DNA of 53,965 bases from Synergistaceae bacterium (GTDB taxonomy: Bacteria > Synergistota > Synergistia > Synergistales > Thermovirgaceae). A program made the translations under genes and the position numbers. How positions within the stretch are numbered: the first letter of the stretch is position 1; each line of letters opens with the position of its first letter. Shown in pieces: positions 1-7,545 of the stretch. A model generated the notes under the pieces. It saw nothing but the letters and a program-made list of their open reading frames with translations. It did not search any database and was not told the DNA's origin. The DNA lies in NCBI GenBank assembly GCA_012729145.1, contig JAAYDT010000084.1, positions 1-53,965 on the forward strand, read 5' to 3'.

Positions 1-570
1 GTAGTATCCAATGCCTCATGTACCACCAACTGCCTTGCACCAGTGGTAAAGGTGATCCATGAGGCTTTCGTGATAGAGAAAGGTCTCATGACCACTACCC
101 ATGCCTATACCAACGACCAGAAGACCCTCGATGCCTCCCACAAGAACCTTCACAGGGGCCGCGCAGCTGCCCTGTCCATGATCCCAACCACGACCGGTGC
201 CGCATCGGCGATCGGGAAGGTATATCCCGAGGTGGCCGGAAAAATGAACGGACTGGCCGTCAGGGTCCCGACCCCGGACGTCTCCCTTGTCGACCTTGTA
301 ACGGTTCTATCCAGGGAAGTGACCTCAGAGGAGGTCAACGGAGCTCTCCTTAAAGCAGCAGAGGGACCCATGAAGCGATACCTGGCTTACGAGGAGGATG
401 ATATCGTCTCCGTTGATGTTACAGGGGACAGCAGGTCCTCCGTGTTTGCCGCAAGGCATACCATGACCCTGGGCAACCTGGTGAAGACCCTTTCCTGGTA
501 TGACAACGAGTGGGGGTACGCCTGTCGGGTCGTAGATCTTGCCAACTACATGCTTTCCAGGGAAGCCTGA
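1..570 (+). CDS. gap: Glyceraldehyde-3-phosphate dehydrogenase, C-terminal part
   Basis: Partial gene: the reading frame is open from base 1 and lacks about 145 N-terminal residues, which hold most of the NAD-binding Rossmann fold. The visible part opens with the catalytic motif NASCTTNC (the active-site cysteine is the first Cys) and continues with THAYTNDQ, the substrate-binding GRAAALSMIPTTTGAA, and the C-terminal WYDNEWGYACR motif of the family. The enzyme oxidises glyceraldehyde 3-phosphate to 1,3-bisphosphoglycerate in the cytoplasm. The next gene, pgk, begins 5 bases after the TGA, so gap, pgk and tpiA form a classic triose-phosphate operon. The start and promoter lie outside the window. 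Family assignment is certain; cofactor preference cannot be judged because the N-terminus is missing. Confidence 0.97.
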   Translation, partial: VVSNASCTTNCLAPVVKVIHEAFVIEKGLMTTTHAYTNDQKTLDASHKNLHRGRAAALSMIPTTTGAASAIGKVYPEVAGKMNGLAVRVPTPDVSLVDLVTVLSREVTSEEVNGALLKAAEGPMKRYLAYEEDDIVSVDVTGDSRSSVFAARHTMTLGNLVKTLSWYDNEWGYACRVVDLANYMLSREA

Positions 571-575
571 TCGAC

Positions 576-1796
576 ATGGAACTTAGGACCATCGAAAGCA
601 ATAAACTCAAGGGAAAGAAGGTTCTTGTCCGGGTGGACTTCAACGTCCCCATGGACGAAGGCAGGGTTGCTGATGACACGCGCATAAGGGCCCACCTGGA
701 GACGCTGGAACTGCTCAGGAGGAGCGGCGCAAGGATCGCCCTTGTTTCCCACCTTGGCAGGCCCGGGGGAAAGGTTTCCCCGGGCCTCTCCCTCTTTCCC
801 GTTGCCCGGTCGCTTGAAGATCTGACAGGCTGGAGGATCTTCTTCTGCGAAGAGTGTGTGGGTGACAAGATCTCTGCCACTATAGGATCGATGGGGGAGG
901 GGCAGATCTGTCTTCTGGAGAATGTCAGGTTCCATCCTGAGGAGGAGGCCAACGATCCGGTTTTCGCCAGAAAACTGGGAAAGCCCTTTGATGTCTTTGT
1001 AATGGACGCCTTCAGCGCTGCCCACAGGGGCCACGCCTCCACCGAGGGAGTTACCAGATTCCTGCCATCCTTTGCCGGAAAGCTCATGGAAAAGGAGGTT
1101 AGCGTCCTATCGGCTGTCAAGGAGAACCCGAAACGGCCGATGGTCCTGATCCTGGGGGGTGCCAAGGTCTCAGACAAGATCGGTTTTATCCGGAACATGC
1201 TCGAAAAGGCGGACGTAATGCTCATCGGGGGAGCCATGGCTTTTCCTTTTCTGAAGGCTTCGGGAGTGAACGTTGGAAAGTCCTTCTGCGAGAAGGGGAC
1301 AGAGACCGTTGCATTGGAGATCATGAAAACAGCCAATATGACAGGAGTAAGAATCTTGCTCCCTCTGGACCTTGTAGCCTCGACCTCACTCGAGAATGAC
1401 CCCAAAAAGATGTTGGTGAGATCTGATGCCATCCCCGAAGACATGATGGGACTTGATATAGGACCTGAGACGGCCGGACTGTTTTCCGCCGAGGTCCTTA
1501 AAGGTGAAACGATCCTGTGGAATGGTCCTTTGGGGCTCTTTGAAAGGGAACCCTTTGGGGAAGGTACCCAAATGGTCGGCCTCTCCGTTGTTGAAAGGAC
1601 ATCGGAAGGTGCCCTTTCGGTACTTGGTGGGGGTGACACGGCTGCAGCTGCGAATCTTCTTGGTTTTGCCAAAGGGATCTATCACATCTCCACAGGTGGG
1701 GGAGCCACCCTCGAGTTCTTTGAAGGAAAGGGACTTCCGGGTATCACCCCTCTTCTTGCATGCCTGAAGTCCGGGAGAGGAGTGGAGCCCCTGTGA
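576..1796 (+). CDS. pgk: Phosphoglycerate kinase
   Basis: A 406-residue phosphoglycerate kinase, transferring phosphate between 1,3-bisphosphoglycerate and ADP in glycolysis. The start is the ATG at 576, giving the usual N-terminus with KGKKVLVRVDFNVPMD within the first 30 residues. Other family marks are SHLGRPGG, LENVRFHPEEEANDP, the hinge and nucleotide-binding segment LGGAKVSDKIGF, WNGPLGLFE and the glycine-rich GGGDTAAAA and STGGGATLEF near the C-terminus. Length is normal for bacterial Pgk (about 395-410). It follows gap by 5 bases, and its TGA overlaps the proposed GTG start of tpiA, so translation is probably coupled. Nothing unusual was seen. Confidence 0.98.
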   Translation: MELRTIESNKLKGKKVLVRVDFNVPMDEGRVADDTRIRAHLETLELLRRSGARIALVSHLGRPGGKVSPGLSLFPVARSLEDLTGWRIFFCEECVGDKISATIGSMGEGQICLLENVRFHPEEEANDPVFARKLGKPFDVFVMDAFSAAHRGHASTEGVTRFLPSFAGKLMEKEVSVLSAVKENPKRPMVLILGGAKVSDKIGFIRNMLEKADVMLIGGAMAFPFLKASGVNVGKSFCEKGTETVALEIMKTANMTGVRILLPLDLVASTSLENDPKKMLVRSDAIPEDMMGLDIGPETAGLFSAEVLKGETILWNGPLGLFEREPFGEGTQMVGLSVVERTSEGALSVLGGGDTAAAANLLGFAKGIYHISTGGGATLEFFEGKGLPGITPLLACLKSGRGVEPL

Positions 1797-2575
1797 GGAG
1801 AGAGAGGTTCATTGCCGGTAACTGGAAGATGAACAAGGGTGCCTCGGAGTCGCTGGAATTCCTTAGAAAACTGTCGGTTCTGCTGGAACAGGGGGAAGAT
1901 ATTCCAGATAATGTCAATATGGCCCTTTTCCCACAGGCCGTCAATATAATTCCCATGGCTGATCACATAAGGTCCAGTGGGGTTAATGTCCTGCTTGGTA
2001 TACAAAACATTCATTGCAAGCCCTCGGGAGCCTTTACCGGCGAGAATTCCATCCCATGCGCCATCGAGGCTGGAGCGAAGCTTGCCCTGGTCGGCCACAG
2101 CGAGAGAAGACATATCTTCAGGGAAGATGACCTTTTGGTCTCAAACAAGTATCTTGCCTGCCTTGAGCAAGGTATAGAGCCGTTGTTGTGTGTCGGCGAG
2201 ACCGAAGAGGAGAGAAACCGGGGGCTCACCAAAGATGTGATCGAAAGACAGGTCAGTTCGGTCTTTTCCAGTGACCGTGTGATCATGGCGGAACAGGAAA
2301 GGATTTTGATAGCCTACGAACCGGTCTGGGCCATAGGAACCGGGATGAACGCCACCGCCGGGGATGCCCGGGAGTGCTGTGCCTTAATAAGAGATCTTCT
2401 TTCAGGTCTGGGAGGGCCCTCTCTGGCGGCCCGTTCCCTGATCTCATACGGAGGAAGCGTCAAGAGCTCCAACTCGGAGGATTACCTTGAACAGGAGGAA
2501 ATTGACGGCCTTCTGATCGGTGGTGCATCCCTTGACCCCGATGAATTCTATAGAATAATCTGCAATGCTTTCTGA
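1793..2575 (+). CDS. tpiA: Triose-phosphate isomerase
   Basis: Interconverts dihydroxyacetone phosphate and glyceraldehyde 3-phosphate. I chose the GTG at 1793 over an in-frame ATG at 1760. It is preceded by GGGAGAGGAG about 9 bases upstream, it overlaps the pgk stop as GTGA, and it puts Asn10 and Lys12 of the motif AGNWKMN where the family has them. The product is 260 residues. Catalytic signatures seen are VGHSERR (electrophilic His), AYEPVWAIGTG (catalytic Glu), and the phosphate-gripping SYGGSVKSSN and DGLLIGGASL. It is the last gene of the gap-pgk-tpiA operon, and a strong hairpin terminator follows 70 bases later. Confidence 0.97.
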   Translation: MRRERFIAGNWKMNKGASESLEFLRKLSVLLEQGEDIPDNVNMALFPQAVNIIPMADHIRSSGVNVLLGIQNIHCKPSGAFTGENSIPCAIEAGAKLALVGHSERRHIFREDDLLVSNKYLACLEQGIEPLLCVGETEEERNRGLTKDVIERQVSSVFSSDRVIMAEQERILIAYEPVWAIGTGMNATAGDARECCALIRDLLSGLGGPSLAARSLISYGGSVKSSNSEDYLEQEEIDGLLIGGASLDPDEFYRIICNAF

Positions 2576-2645
2576 TAGTCCTGAAGGGTGGATCTGATGT
2601 TTAATGCAACATAAGATATATTATAAGACATCCTTTTTGCATTTA

Positions 2646-2670
2646 AAGGCCCCTGCGAGGGGCCTTGTTT
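2646..2670. terminator. Bidirectional intrinsic terminator between tpiA and rsfS
   Basis: Perfect 8-bp stem AAGGCCCC / GGGGCCTT with a 5-base loop (2654-2658). The + strand continues with the T-rich TTGTTTATTTC; on the - strand the bases after the stem are TTTAAATGC. It sits between the convergent ends of tpiA (+) and rsfS (-), so it probably ends both transcripts. The rest of the 2576-2731 gap is A/T-rich, and I see no gene in it. Confidence 0.88.
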
Positions 2671-2731
2671 ATTTCATTCAATATTTTTTCCGATGCGGTC
2701 TTAAAGAAACCTCTGCTTCCCGACCCTCAGA

Positions 2732-3073
2732 TCAGTCCTCAATACGGGTAGTTTCAGCATTCGCCCATATACTCTCTAGCCTGTAAAAGTTCCTTCCCTC
2801 ACGGCTGAAGATGTTGATCACCATGTTCCCGGCATCAAGCAGGATCCACTTTGGACTTTTCTCCCCTTCGATCCTGTAGTTTAAACCCATTCGGTCAAGA
2901 GTTTGGGAAACGTTGTCAAGGAGAGTTCTCATGTGGATCTCCGAGTTCCCAGTTGCAAGAATAAAGGTATCGGCAAAGGAAGACTCCTTTGAAAGATCGA
3001 TCAGGGTGATCTCCTCGGCAAGCTTGTCCTGCAGGGCTTTTATAAATGGATTCAGGTTTTCGTCTCCAGGCAA
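2732..3073 (-). CDS. rsfS: Ribosome silencing factor RsfS
   Basis: A 113-residue member of the RsfS/YbeB/Iojap family, which binds ribosomal protein L14 and blocks subunit joining when nutrients are short. Recognisable segments are IDLSKESSFADTFILATG near the N-terminus, RTLLDNV, and EGEKSPKWILLDAGNMVINIF, typical of the family core. The start is a TTG at 3073 behind a strong GGGGAGGAG ribosome-binding site (complement of about 3082-3090). It is the last gene of the run obg-nadD-LCP-rsfS, an order common in Firmicutes and relatives. Confidence 0.93.
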   Translation of the reverse strand: MPGDENLNPFIKALQDKLAEEITLIDLSKESSFADTFILATGNSEIHMRTLLDNVSQTLDRMGLNYRIEGEKSPKWILLDAGNMVINIFSREGRNFYRLESIWANAETTRIED

Positions 3074-3108
3074 AGATACAACTCCTCCCCTACTAAAAAA
3101 TAATTAAA

Positions 3109-4377
3109 CTAACGGTTCCTTGCAAGCTCGATCCTCTTTAGAACATTCAGGTAGTCGTGGCCCATGATTATTGTAACATGGCGGGTCGAAGTGTCTGTTC
3201 GGACAAGGTTCTCAGGTATCCCTGCCAACCGGCCAAGTGTTCTGGCAGCCTTTTCCATCTCCTCCCCTGCCGGGTAAAGGATGTTCGTGAACTTGTAATC
3301 GTAGTGCTTTGCGTTCCCTATATGGACCACATCGATACCTATCGACTGGAGCCTGGTGGCCGATTCTTTACCCACACCGGAAGCGCCTGAACCGTTGAGG
3401 ACCGACAGAGGGACCTTTATGGAGGCCACAAGCTCCTTCAGGTCCACCTCGACAGCAGTATCGGCCTCCACGGCCTGCTCCTCCATCTCTTCTGTTTCGA
3501 CGGTCTCCAGGGGTTTCTCCGAAAGGATCTCCGAGATGGAGCTCAGTTCGCCAAGCCAGTAACTGATACCGGAAATGTAGGCTGATTTGCCCGGCAGAGT
3601 GCGGAAAACGGTCCTGGACGGGTCAAGGTCCTTGAGGTATGAAGCCAGCTGGACTGCCTGCGAGAGTGTCAGGTTGGTCTTGACAAGGCGTAACGATTGA
3701 CGGATCAGTTCAGGGACCTTTGTTATCATTGACGGGTCCTTCATCTTCCGGAAAACAGCCATCATGAAGACCTGCTGTCTTTCTACCCTTCCGATATCTC
3801 CGAGGGCATCATGGCGGAACCTGACATAGCCCAGGGCGGTCTTTCCGTCCATGTGCTGTTCGCCTGCCGGAATATCGATGTGGACACCGCCCGCCTTGTC
3901 AGTGTACCGGAGCCTCTTGGGGACGTTGATGGTCACCCCCCCGATGAGGTCCACAAGCTCCGGGAAGCTGTCCAGGTTGACTATGACATGGTAGGGAATG
4001 GGGACACCAAGGTAATTTACCAGGGTCGTCTTGAGAAGGTCCACTCCCCCATAGGCATAGGCATGGTTCAGTTTCTGCCACCCTCGATCCGGTATCTGTA
4101 CCCTTGTATCCCTTGGGAGGGAGAGCATCCGAACGACCTTGTCGTCGATGTCGATCGATACGAAGGCTATTGAATCAGAACGGTTAAAATCCTCGCCGGG
4201 GACTTCGTCAAGCCCTACCAGGAGAAGGTTGATCCTCCCCGTCTCCTCGTCGTGCTCGATCCTCTCCCTGATGGTCTCGGGCTCCGGGTTGAAGAAAAAA
4301 TATGCCTTCAGACCGATTCCCGCCGTCAGAGACAGTATCGCGGCAAGGGCCAGTAGGATGATACTCTTCCTGGACAC
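3109..4377 (-). CDS. LytR-CpsA-Psr family cell-envelope glycopolymer transferase
   Basis: A 422-residue membrane protein of the LCP family. An N-terminal signal-anchor helix (about residues 6-29) is followed by the LCP catalytic domain (about 45-200). That domain contains NLLLVGLDEV, RSDSIAFVSID, the arginine-bearing MLSLPRDTRVQIPD and KLNHAYAYGG. After a linker rich in Glu and Val (about 290-310) comes a C-terminal LytR_C domain (about 315-410, beginning VPLSVLNGSGASG). LCP enzymes move glycopolymers from undecaprenyl pyrophosphate onto peptidoglycan or other acceptors. The GTG start at 4377 lies just past the nadD stop, with a GGTGA site. WecA-like, WecB and UppS genes elsewhere in the window could make a lipid-linked substrate; the polymer itself is unknown. 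Confidence 0.9.
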   Translation of the reverse strand: MSRKSIILLALAAILSLTAGIGLKAYFFFNPEPETIRERIEHDEETGRINLLLVGLDEVPGEDFNRSDSIAFVSIDIDDKVVRMLSLPRDTRVQIPDRGWQKLNHAYAYGGVDLLKTTLVNYLGVPIPYHVIVNLDSFPELVDLIGGVTINVPKRLRYTDKAGGVHIDIPAGEQHMDGKTALGYVRFRHDALGDIGRVERQQVFMMAVFRKMKDPSMITKVPELIRQSLRLVKTNLTLSQAVQLASYLKDLDPSRTVFRTLPGKSAYISGISYWLGELSSISEILSEKPLETVETEEMEEQAVEADTAVEVDLKELVASIKVPLSVLNGSGASGVGKESATRLQSIGIDVVHIGNAKHYDYKFTNILYPAGEEMEKAARTLGRLAGIPENLVRTDTSTRHVTIIMGHDYLNVLKRIELARNR

Positions 4378-4384
4378 GTATCTT

Positions 4385-5023
4385 TCACCATCCGTTCCTG
4401 AAATACATGGCGTTCTTGTATATGTATTGCTCCACCAGCCATGGGGCGAGATACCTTATACTCTGTCCGTTGGAGACCCTCTGCCTGATCTCGGTGCTGG
4501 ATATTGCCAGGAGGGGTATCTCCAGGTGGACAAGGTTCTCCCTGATGGTCTCGGGAAGATCGTCGAGCCCCTTGGGATTGAAGCCCGGTCGGCTGACGGC
4601 CACGATCCTGCAGAGTTCCGGTATCTCCAGGGGCTCCTTCCAGGCCATGATATCAAGTACCGCATCAAGGCCTGTTATGAAATAGAACTCAACGCTCCCC
4701 GGAGGGTACCAGTGCCGCATCTCCCTCAGGGTATCCACGGTGTGGCTGGGCGTCTCCCTGTCGATCTCGACCCTGGAGATACGGAAGTGCGGGTTGTCAA
4801 GGGTGGCAAGCATGGTCATGGTGTAACGGTGTTCAGCGGAAGATATGGTCCTCCCCGCCTTGTGGAAGGGGTCTCCCGTCGGCACGAAGACCACCTCTGT
4901 CAAACCCAGCGAAAAACAGGCCTCCTCGCCGGCAACAAGGTGTCCGAAGTGGATGGGGTCGAAAGTACCCCCCATAACCCCTATCTTGCGCTTGCGGAGA
5001 CCCTCGGAGGACCTCAGGGGCAT
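4385..5023 (-). CDS. nadD: Nicotinate-nucleotide adenylyltransferase
   Basis: A 212-residue adenylyltransferase that makes nicotinic acid adenine dinucleotide from NaMN and ATP. It shows the nucleotidyltransferase signature GGTFDPIHFGHL near residue 18, VPTGDPFHK, the SHTVDTLREM segment of NadD, and ISSTEIRQR, which binds the ATP phosphates. The ATG at 5023 is 6 bases from the obg stop; the ribosome-binding site (GGTGA) is weak. About 12 residues precede the usual start of the fold, so a later start is possible but no better-placed codon was seen. Together with nadE and nadK in the window it covers the last steps to NAD(P). Confidence 0.95.
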   Translation of the reverse strand: MPLRSSEGLRKRKIGVMGGTFDPIHFGHLVAGEEACFSLGLTEVVFVPTGDPFHKAGRTISSAEHRYTMTMLATLDNPHFRISRVEIDRETPSHTVDTLREMRHWYPPGSVEFYFITGLDAVLDIMAWKEPLEIPELCRIVAVSRPGFNPKGLDDLPETIRENLVHLEIPLLAISSTEIRQRVSNGQSIRYLAPWLVEQYIYKNAMYFRNGW

Positions 5024-5029
5024 TCCCGG

Positions 5030-6370
5030 TCACCGCCCTTCATCTTTTGTCCTGTCTTTCAATGTCGACGACACCTCCGGATAGAACTCGAATTCGGTCT
5101 CCCCTATCCTTACAGTATCACCTTCACGAGCCCCGCTCTCAAGGAGCAGGTCTTCTACACGGTAGTATCTCAGGATCGCGGAGAACCTTCCCAGGGCCTC
5201 TTCCTGGTCGAAGTTGAACTTCCGGAGAAGCCTTTCGACCTCGTAATGTCGGACAATAAAGATGCTCTCGCCCTTTTCGAGGAATTTCTCTATCCTGGGC
5301 TTCTCCGCCCTGTGCCCGGTCCTGTCCTCCTTATCCTCTATCACAATGAAGTGGCTCTCTCTCCTTGATGCGGCCTGTTCAGAGACCCTCGATGCTATGT
5401 GGTCCCTCAATCCGTCGACTCCCTCCCGGGACAGGGCACTTATGGGGAAAAACGGCACTCCCTCCGCCTTCAGCACCTTCTGAAGGTCCCGGGTCTGCGT
5501 GGTCCGGTAAGGGAGATCTGTCTTGTTGCCGGCAACGACGGAAGGAAGGCTGAGCAGTTCCGGGTTGAAGGCCTGGAACTCTGATCTTAGCGTATTCCAC
5601 TGGTCAATTGGAAAGACAGGAGCTTCCTCTGAAAGATCGATGACGTAGACAAGGAGCCGGGTCCTCTCCACATGCTTGAGGAAGGCATGACCCAGCCCCC
5701 TGTTCATGTGGGCCCCCTCGATCAGTCCCGGGACATCGGCCACGACCATTCTCCTGTTATCAAAGTCCATCATGCCCAGATTAGGGGAGAGTGTTGTGAA
5801 GGGGTAAGGGGCTATCTGGGGCCTTGAGCCTGAAATGGCCGAAAGGAGCGTCGATTTTCCGGCGTTCGGAAGACCGACGAGTCCCACGTCGGCCAGCACC
5901 TTCAGGTCAAGGACCAGGTCCCTGGCTTCTCCCTCCCCTCCCATTTCCGAGAAACGGGGGCTTCTTCTTTTCGAAGAGGTGAACCTTGCGTTCCCTCTGC
6001 CTCCCCTGCCGCCTCTTGCGGCAAGAAGTGTATCACCGGCAACGGTAAGGTCGGCCAAAAACCTGCCTGTCCCCCTTTCGTTCACGATGGTACCGCAGGG
6101 GACCTTCACCAGTACATCCTCACCGGAGGGACCTGTCTGGTTACGTCCCCTTCCGTTGCCTCCGTTCCCGGCAATAAAACGTCTTCTGTATTCGTAGTCG
6201 GCGAGGGTCTGGATATGATCATCGGCCACGATCAGTACGTGTCCTCCCCGCCCTCCATCACCGCCGTCGGGTCCTCCCCTGGGGACGTACTTCTCCCTCC
6301 GGAAGCTCAGGGCACCATTCCCGCCCTTGCCTGCCCTGACGGAGATCTCTGCTGAATCAAGGAATCTCAA
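5030..6370 (-). CDS. obg: GTPase Obg/CgtA, large-subunit ribosome assembly
   Basis: A 446-residue Obg GTPase with three domains: the glycine-rich Obg fold (about 1-158, with GRGGHV and repeated GGRGG), the G domain (about 160-330, with the P-loop GLPNAGKSTLL, the DVPGLIEGA switch and NKTD), and a C-terminal OCT domain (about 360-435). I start it at the TTG at 6370. It sits 8 bases from GAGGGG, whereas an upstream GTG at 6379 abuts that site. The TTG also gives MRFLDSAEISV, matching the usual Obg N-terminus. It follows rpmA, from which a hairpin terminator (6393-6421) separates it, suggesting partial readthrough. Confidence 0.95.
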   Translation of the reverse strand: MRFLDSAEISVRAGKGGNGALSFRREKYVPRGGPDGGDGGRGGHVLIVADDHIQTLADYEYRRRFIAGNGGNGRGRNQTGPSGEDVLVKVPCGTIVNERGTGRFLADLTVAGDTLLAARGGRGGRGNARFTSSKRRSPRFSEMGGEGEARDLVLDLKVLADVGLVGLPNAGKSTLLSAISGSRPQIAPYPFTTLSPNLGMMDFDNRRMVVADVPGLIEGAHMNRGLGHAFLKHVERTRLLVYVIDLSEEAPVFPIDQWNTLRSEFQAFNPELLSLPSVVAGNKTDLPYRTTQTRDLQKVLKAEGVPFFPISALSREGVDGLRDHIASRVSEQAASRRESHFIVIEDKEDRTGHRAEKPRIEKFLEKGESIFIVRHYEVERLLRKFNFDQEEALGRFSAILRYYRVEDLLLESGAREGDTVRIGETEFEFYPEVSSTLKDRTKDEGR

Positions 6371-6392
6371 TACCTGCACCCCTCAAATACGG

Positions 6393-6421
6393 AAAAAGGG
6401 CCCAAGATCAACTCAGGCCCT
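6393..6421 (-). terminator. Intrinsic terminator/attenuator between rpmA and obg
   Basis: On the - strand AGGGCC (6416-6421) pairs with GGCCCT (6397-6402) around a 13-base loop, followed at once by a run of five T (complement of the A run 6393-6397). Its place between rpmA and obg would let the ribosomal genes be transcribed more than obg and the downstream genes. Confidence 0.65.
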
Positions 6422-6446
6422 GCGGCGTTCCTATCGGACAGAAGCA

Positions 6447-6728
6447 TCAGGCGGTCACTGGTTCTATGACAACGTATTTTCTCCCTGCCCTGGTATGGAA
6501 GCGCACCGTGCCTTCTGAAAGGGCGAAAAGGGTATCGTCCCTCCCTCTCCCTACATTTTCTCCTGGGTGGTACTTGGTCCCCCTCTGGCGGACGATAATG
6601 CTCCCGGCAGTGACTACCTGCCCGTCATTCCTCTTGATCCCGAGCCTTTTGCCGATGCTGTCCCTTCCGTTGGTACTGCTGCCCTGTCCTTTTTTATGAG
6701 CGAACAGTTGAAGATTGATCGTTCTCAT
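6447..6728 (-). CDS. rpmA: Ribosomal protein L27 with cleavable N-terminal extension
   Basis: A 93-residue L27. After the first ten residues ([10 protein letters not shown]) comes the family N-terminus [14 protein letters not shown], then [25 protein letters not shown] and [12 protein letters not shown]. The leading segment matches the NLQ-F-A motif of Firmicutes-type L27 precursors, in which protease Prp cuts just before the HKKG/SKKG end. Ribosome function depends on that cut because the mature N-terminus reaches the peptidyl-transferase centre. The start at 6728 has a strong GGAGGT site 8 bases away. The gene overlaps the end of prp by 35 bases. Confidence 0.97.
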   Translation of the reverse strand: MRTINLQLFAHKKGQGSSTNGRDSIGKRLGIKRNDGQVVTAGSIIVRQRGTKYHPGENVGRGRDDTLFALSEGTVRFHTRAGRKYVVIEPVTA

Positions 6729-7053
6729 CGACTTCCACCTCCATAAACTTAACGTAAGAAGGATAACTCTTTTCTACAGATTTTAGAACCTCTATTACCG
6801 TGTCGACCAGGGTTCTGACCCTTGAATCTTCCGATCCATGCCAAAAGAGGCTCATGGACCCCCGGTCCTCGTCAATGCTTGACTTGACTCCCTCTATTCT
6901 GATGATCTCCGTAAGGCCCGTTTCGAGGGTCTGCACCAGGGTAGATATGGCCGAACAGACTATGTCGGCACCATGTTCGGCATATCCCGTATGACCTGAA
7001 ACATCAAGCCCGAAGATGTTCCCCTTTCTTCGGAATGACCTTATCTCGGTCAT
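6694..7053 (-). CDS. prp: Ribosomal-processing cysteine protease Prp
   Basis: A 119-residue protein of the Prp (YsxB) family. The core [17 protein letters not shown] carries the catalytic pair, His21 and Cys33, at the positions known from Staphylococcus Prp (His22, Cys34). The following helix region [13 protein letters not shown] is also typical. The protease removes the N-terminal extension of L27, encoded by the next gene, which here carries that extension. It lies between rplU (8-base gap) and rpmA (35-base overlap), the standard location. The ribosome-binding site is poor, so translation may be coupled to rplU. Confidence 0.93.
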   Translation of the reverse strand: MTEIRSFRRKGNIFGLDVSGHTGYAEHGADIVCSAISTLVQTLETGLTEIIRIEGVKSSIDEDRGSMSLFWHGSEDSRVRTLVDTVIEVLKSVEKSYPSYVKFMEVEVDENDQSSTVRS

Positions 7054-7061
7054 CTTTCGCT

Positions 7062-7382
7062 CTAGCAGATGATCGAATCGATCCTGACAGAAGAAAAGGC
7101 CTGCCTGTGTCCGATCGTCCTTCTTGACTGCCTTGACTTGTTCTTGTACTTGAAGACGGTGATCTTTTTCGATCTCCCATGTTCCAGCACGTGGCCCTTT
7201 ACAAGAGCTCCTGAAATGGTCGGTTCGCCAAGAGAGACCCCGCTGTCGGTGGCTACGAGCAGGACCTTGGAGAATTCTACCTCTTCACCTTCTGCGGCAC
7301 TGACCTTCTCGATCCTGATTGTGTCTCCAGGGGACACCCTGTACTGCTTTCCCCCTGTTTCAATAACTGCGTACATTGACAT
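7062..7382 (-). CDS. rplU: Ribosomal protein L21
   Basis: A 106-residue L21 of the large ribosomal subunit. It begins MYAVIETGGKQYRVSPGD, continues with the conserved VLLVATDSGVSLGEP and HGRSKKITVFKYKNKSRQ, and ends with the usual basic RRTIGHRQ segment. Two in-frame ATGs (7382 and 7376) follow AGGAGGG; the first has the tighter spacing and is used here. It is the first gene of the rplU-prp-rpmA unit, behind an extended -10 promoter and a leader of about 125 bases. Confidence 0.97.
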   Translation of the reverse strand: MSMYAVIETGGKQYRVSPGDTIRIEKVSAAEGEEVEFSKVLLVATDSGVSLGEPTISGALVKGHVLEHGRSKKITVFKYKNKSRQSRRTIGHRQAFSSVRIDSIIC

Positions 7383-7508
7383 TTTCCCTCCTAACGCCGG
7401 CGATCCAGGTGGCCCAAAGGCTCTTGTTGTTACCCGTCCCGAGCGAAGCTCAAAAGGGAACGGCCGGAAGCCTCCGCCGTAACCCCTTTCGTCGACCAGG
7501 TCGACCGA
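7383..7508 (-). promoter_or_regulatory. Structured 5' leader of rplU operon
   Basis: The untranslated leader between the predicted start of transcription (about 7508) and rplU can fold. The main element is a nested hairpin at 7453-7489, with outer arms AAAGGG/CCCTTT and inner arms ACGGC/GCCGT. Two small hairpins follow (GAGC-TTC-GCTC; GCC-TTTG-GGC), as does the palindrome CGCCGGCG next to the ribosome-binding site. L21 leaders that bind ribosomal protein are known in Bacillus. Whether this one is related is a guess. Confidence 0.4.
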
Positions 7509-7514
7509 ATGGAG

Positions 7515-7545
7515 ATTATAGCATAAAAATCCCTTGATCGGTCAA
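7515..7545 (-). promoter_or_regulatory. Promoter of rplU-prp-rpmA
   Basis: On the - strand: -35 TTGACC (7540-7545), 19-base spacer, then TGC-TATAAT, a consensus -10 (7515-7520) with the extended TGn element. It overlaps the recN stop codon. Confidence 0.8.

Noticed and set aside
419-1672. A 417-codon open frame antisense to pgk
   Set aside because: It mirrors the complete pgk gene, is Ser/Pro-rich and has no recognisable motif. Long antisense frames are expected in GC-rich coding DNA.
4139-5368. A 409-codon + strand frame opposite the LCP gene, nadD and obg
   Set aside because: It crosses three well-supported genes on the other strand and resembles no family.
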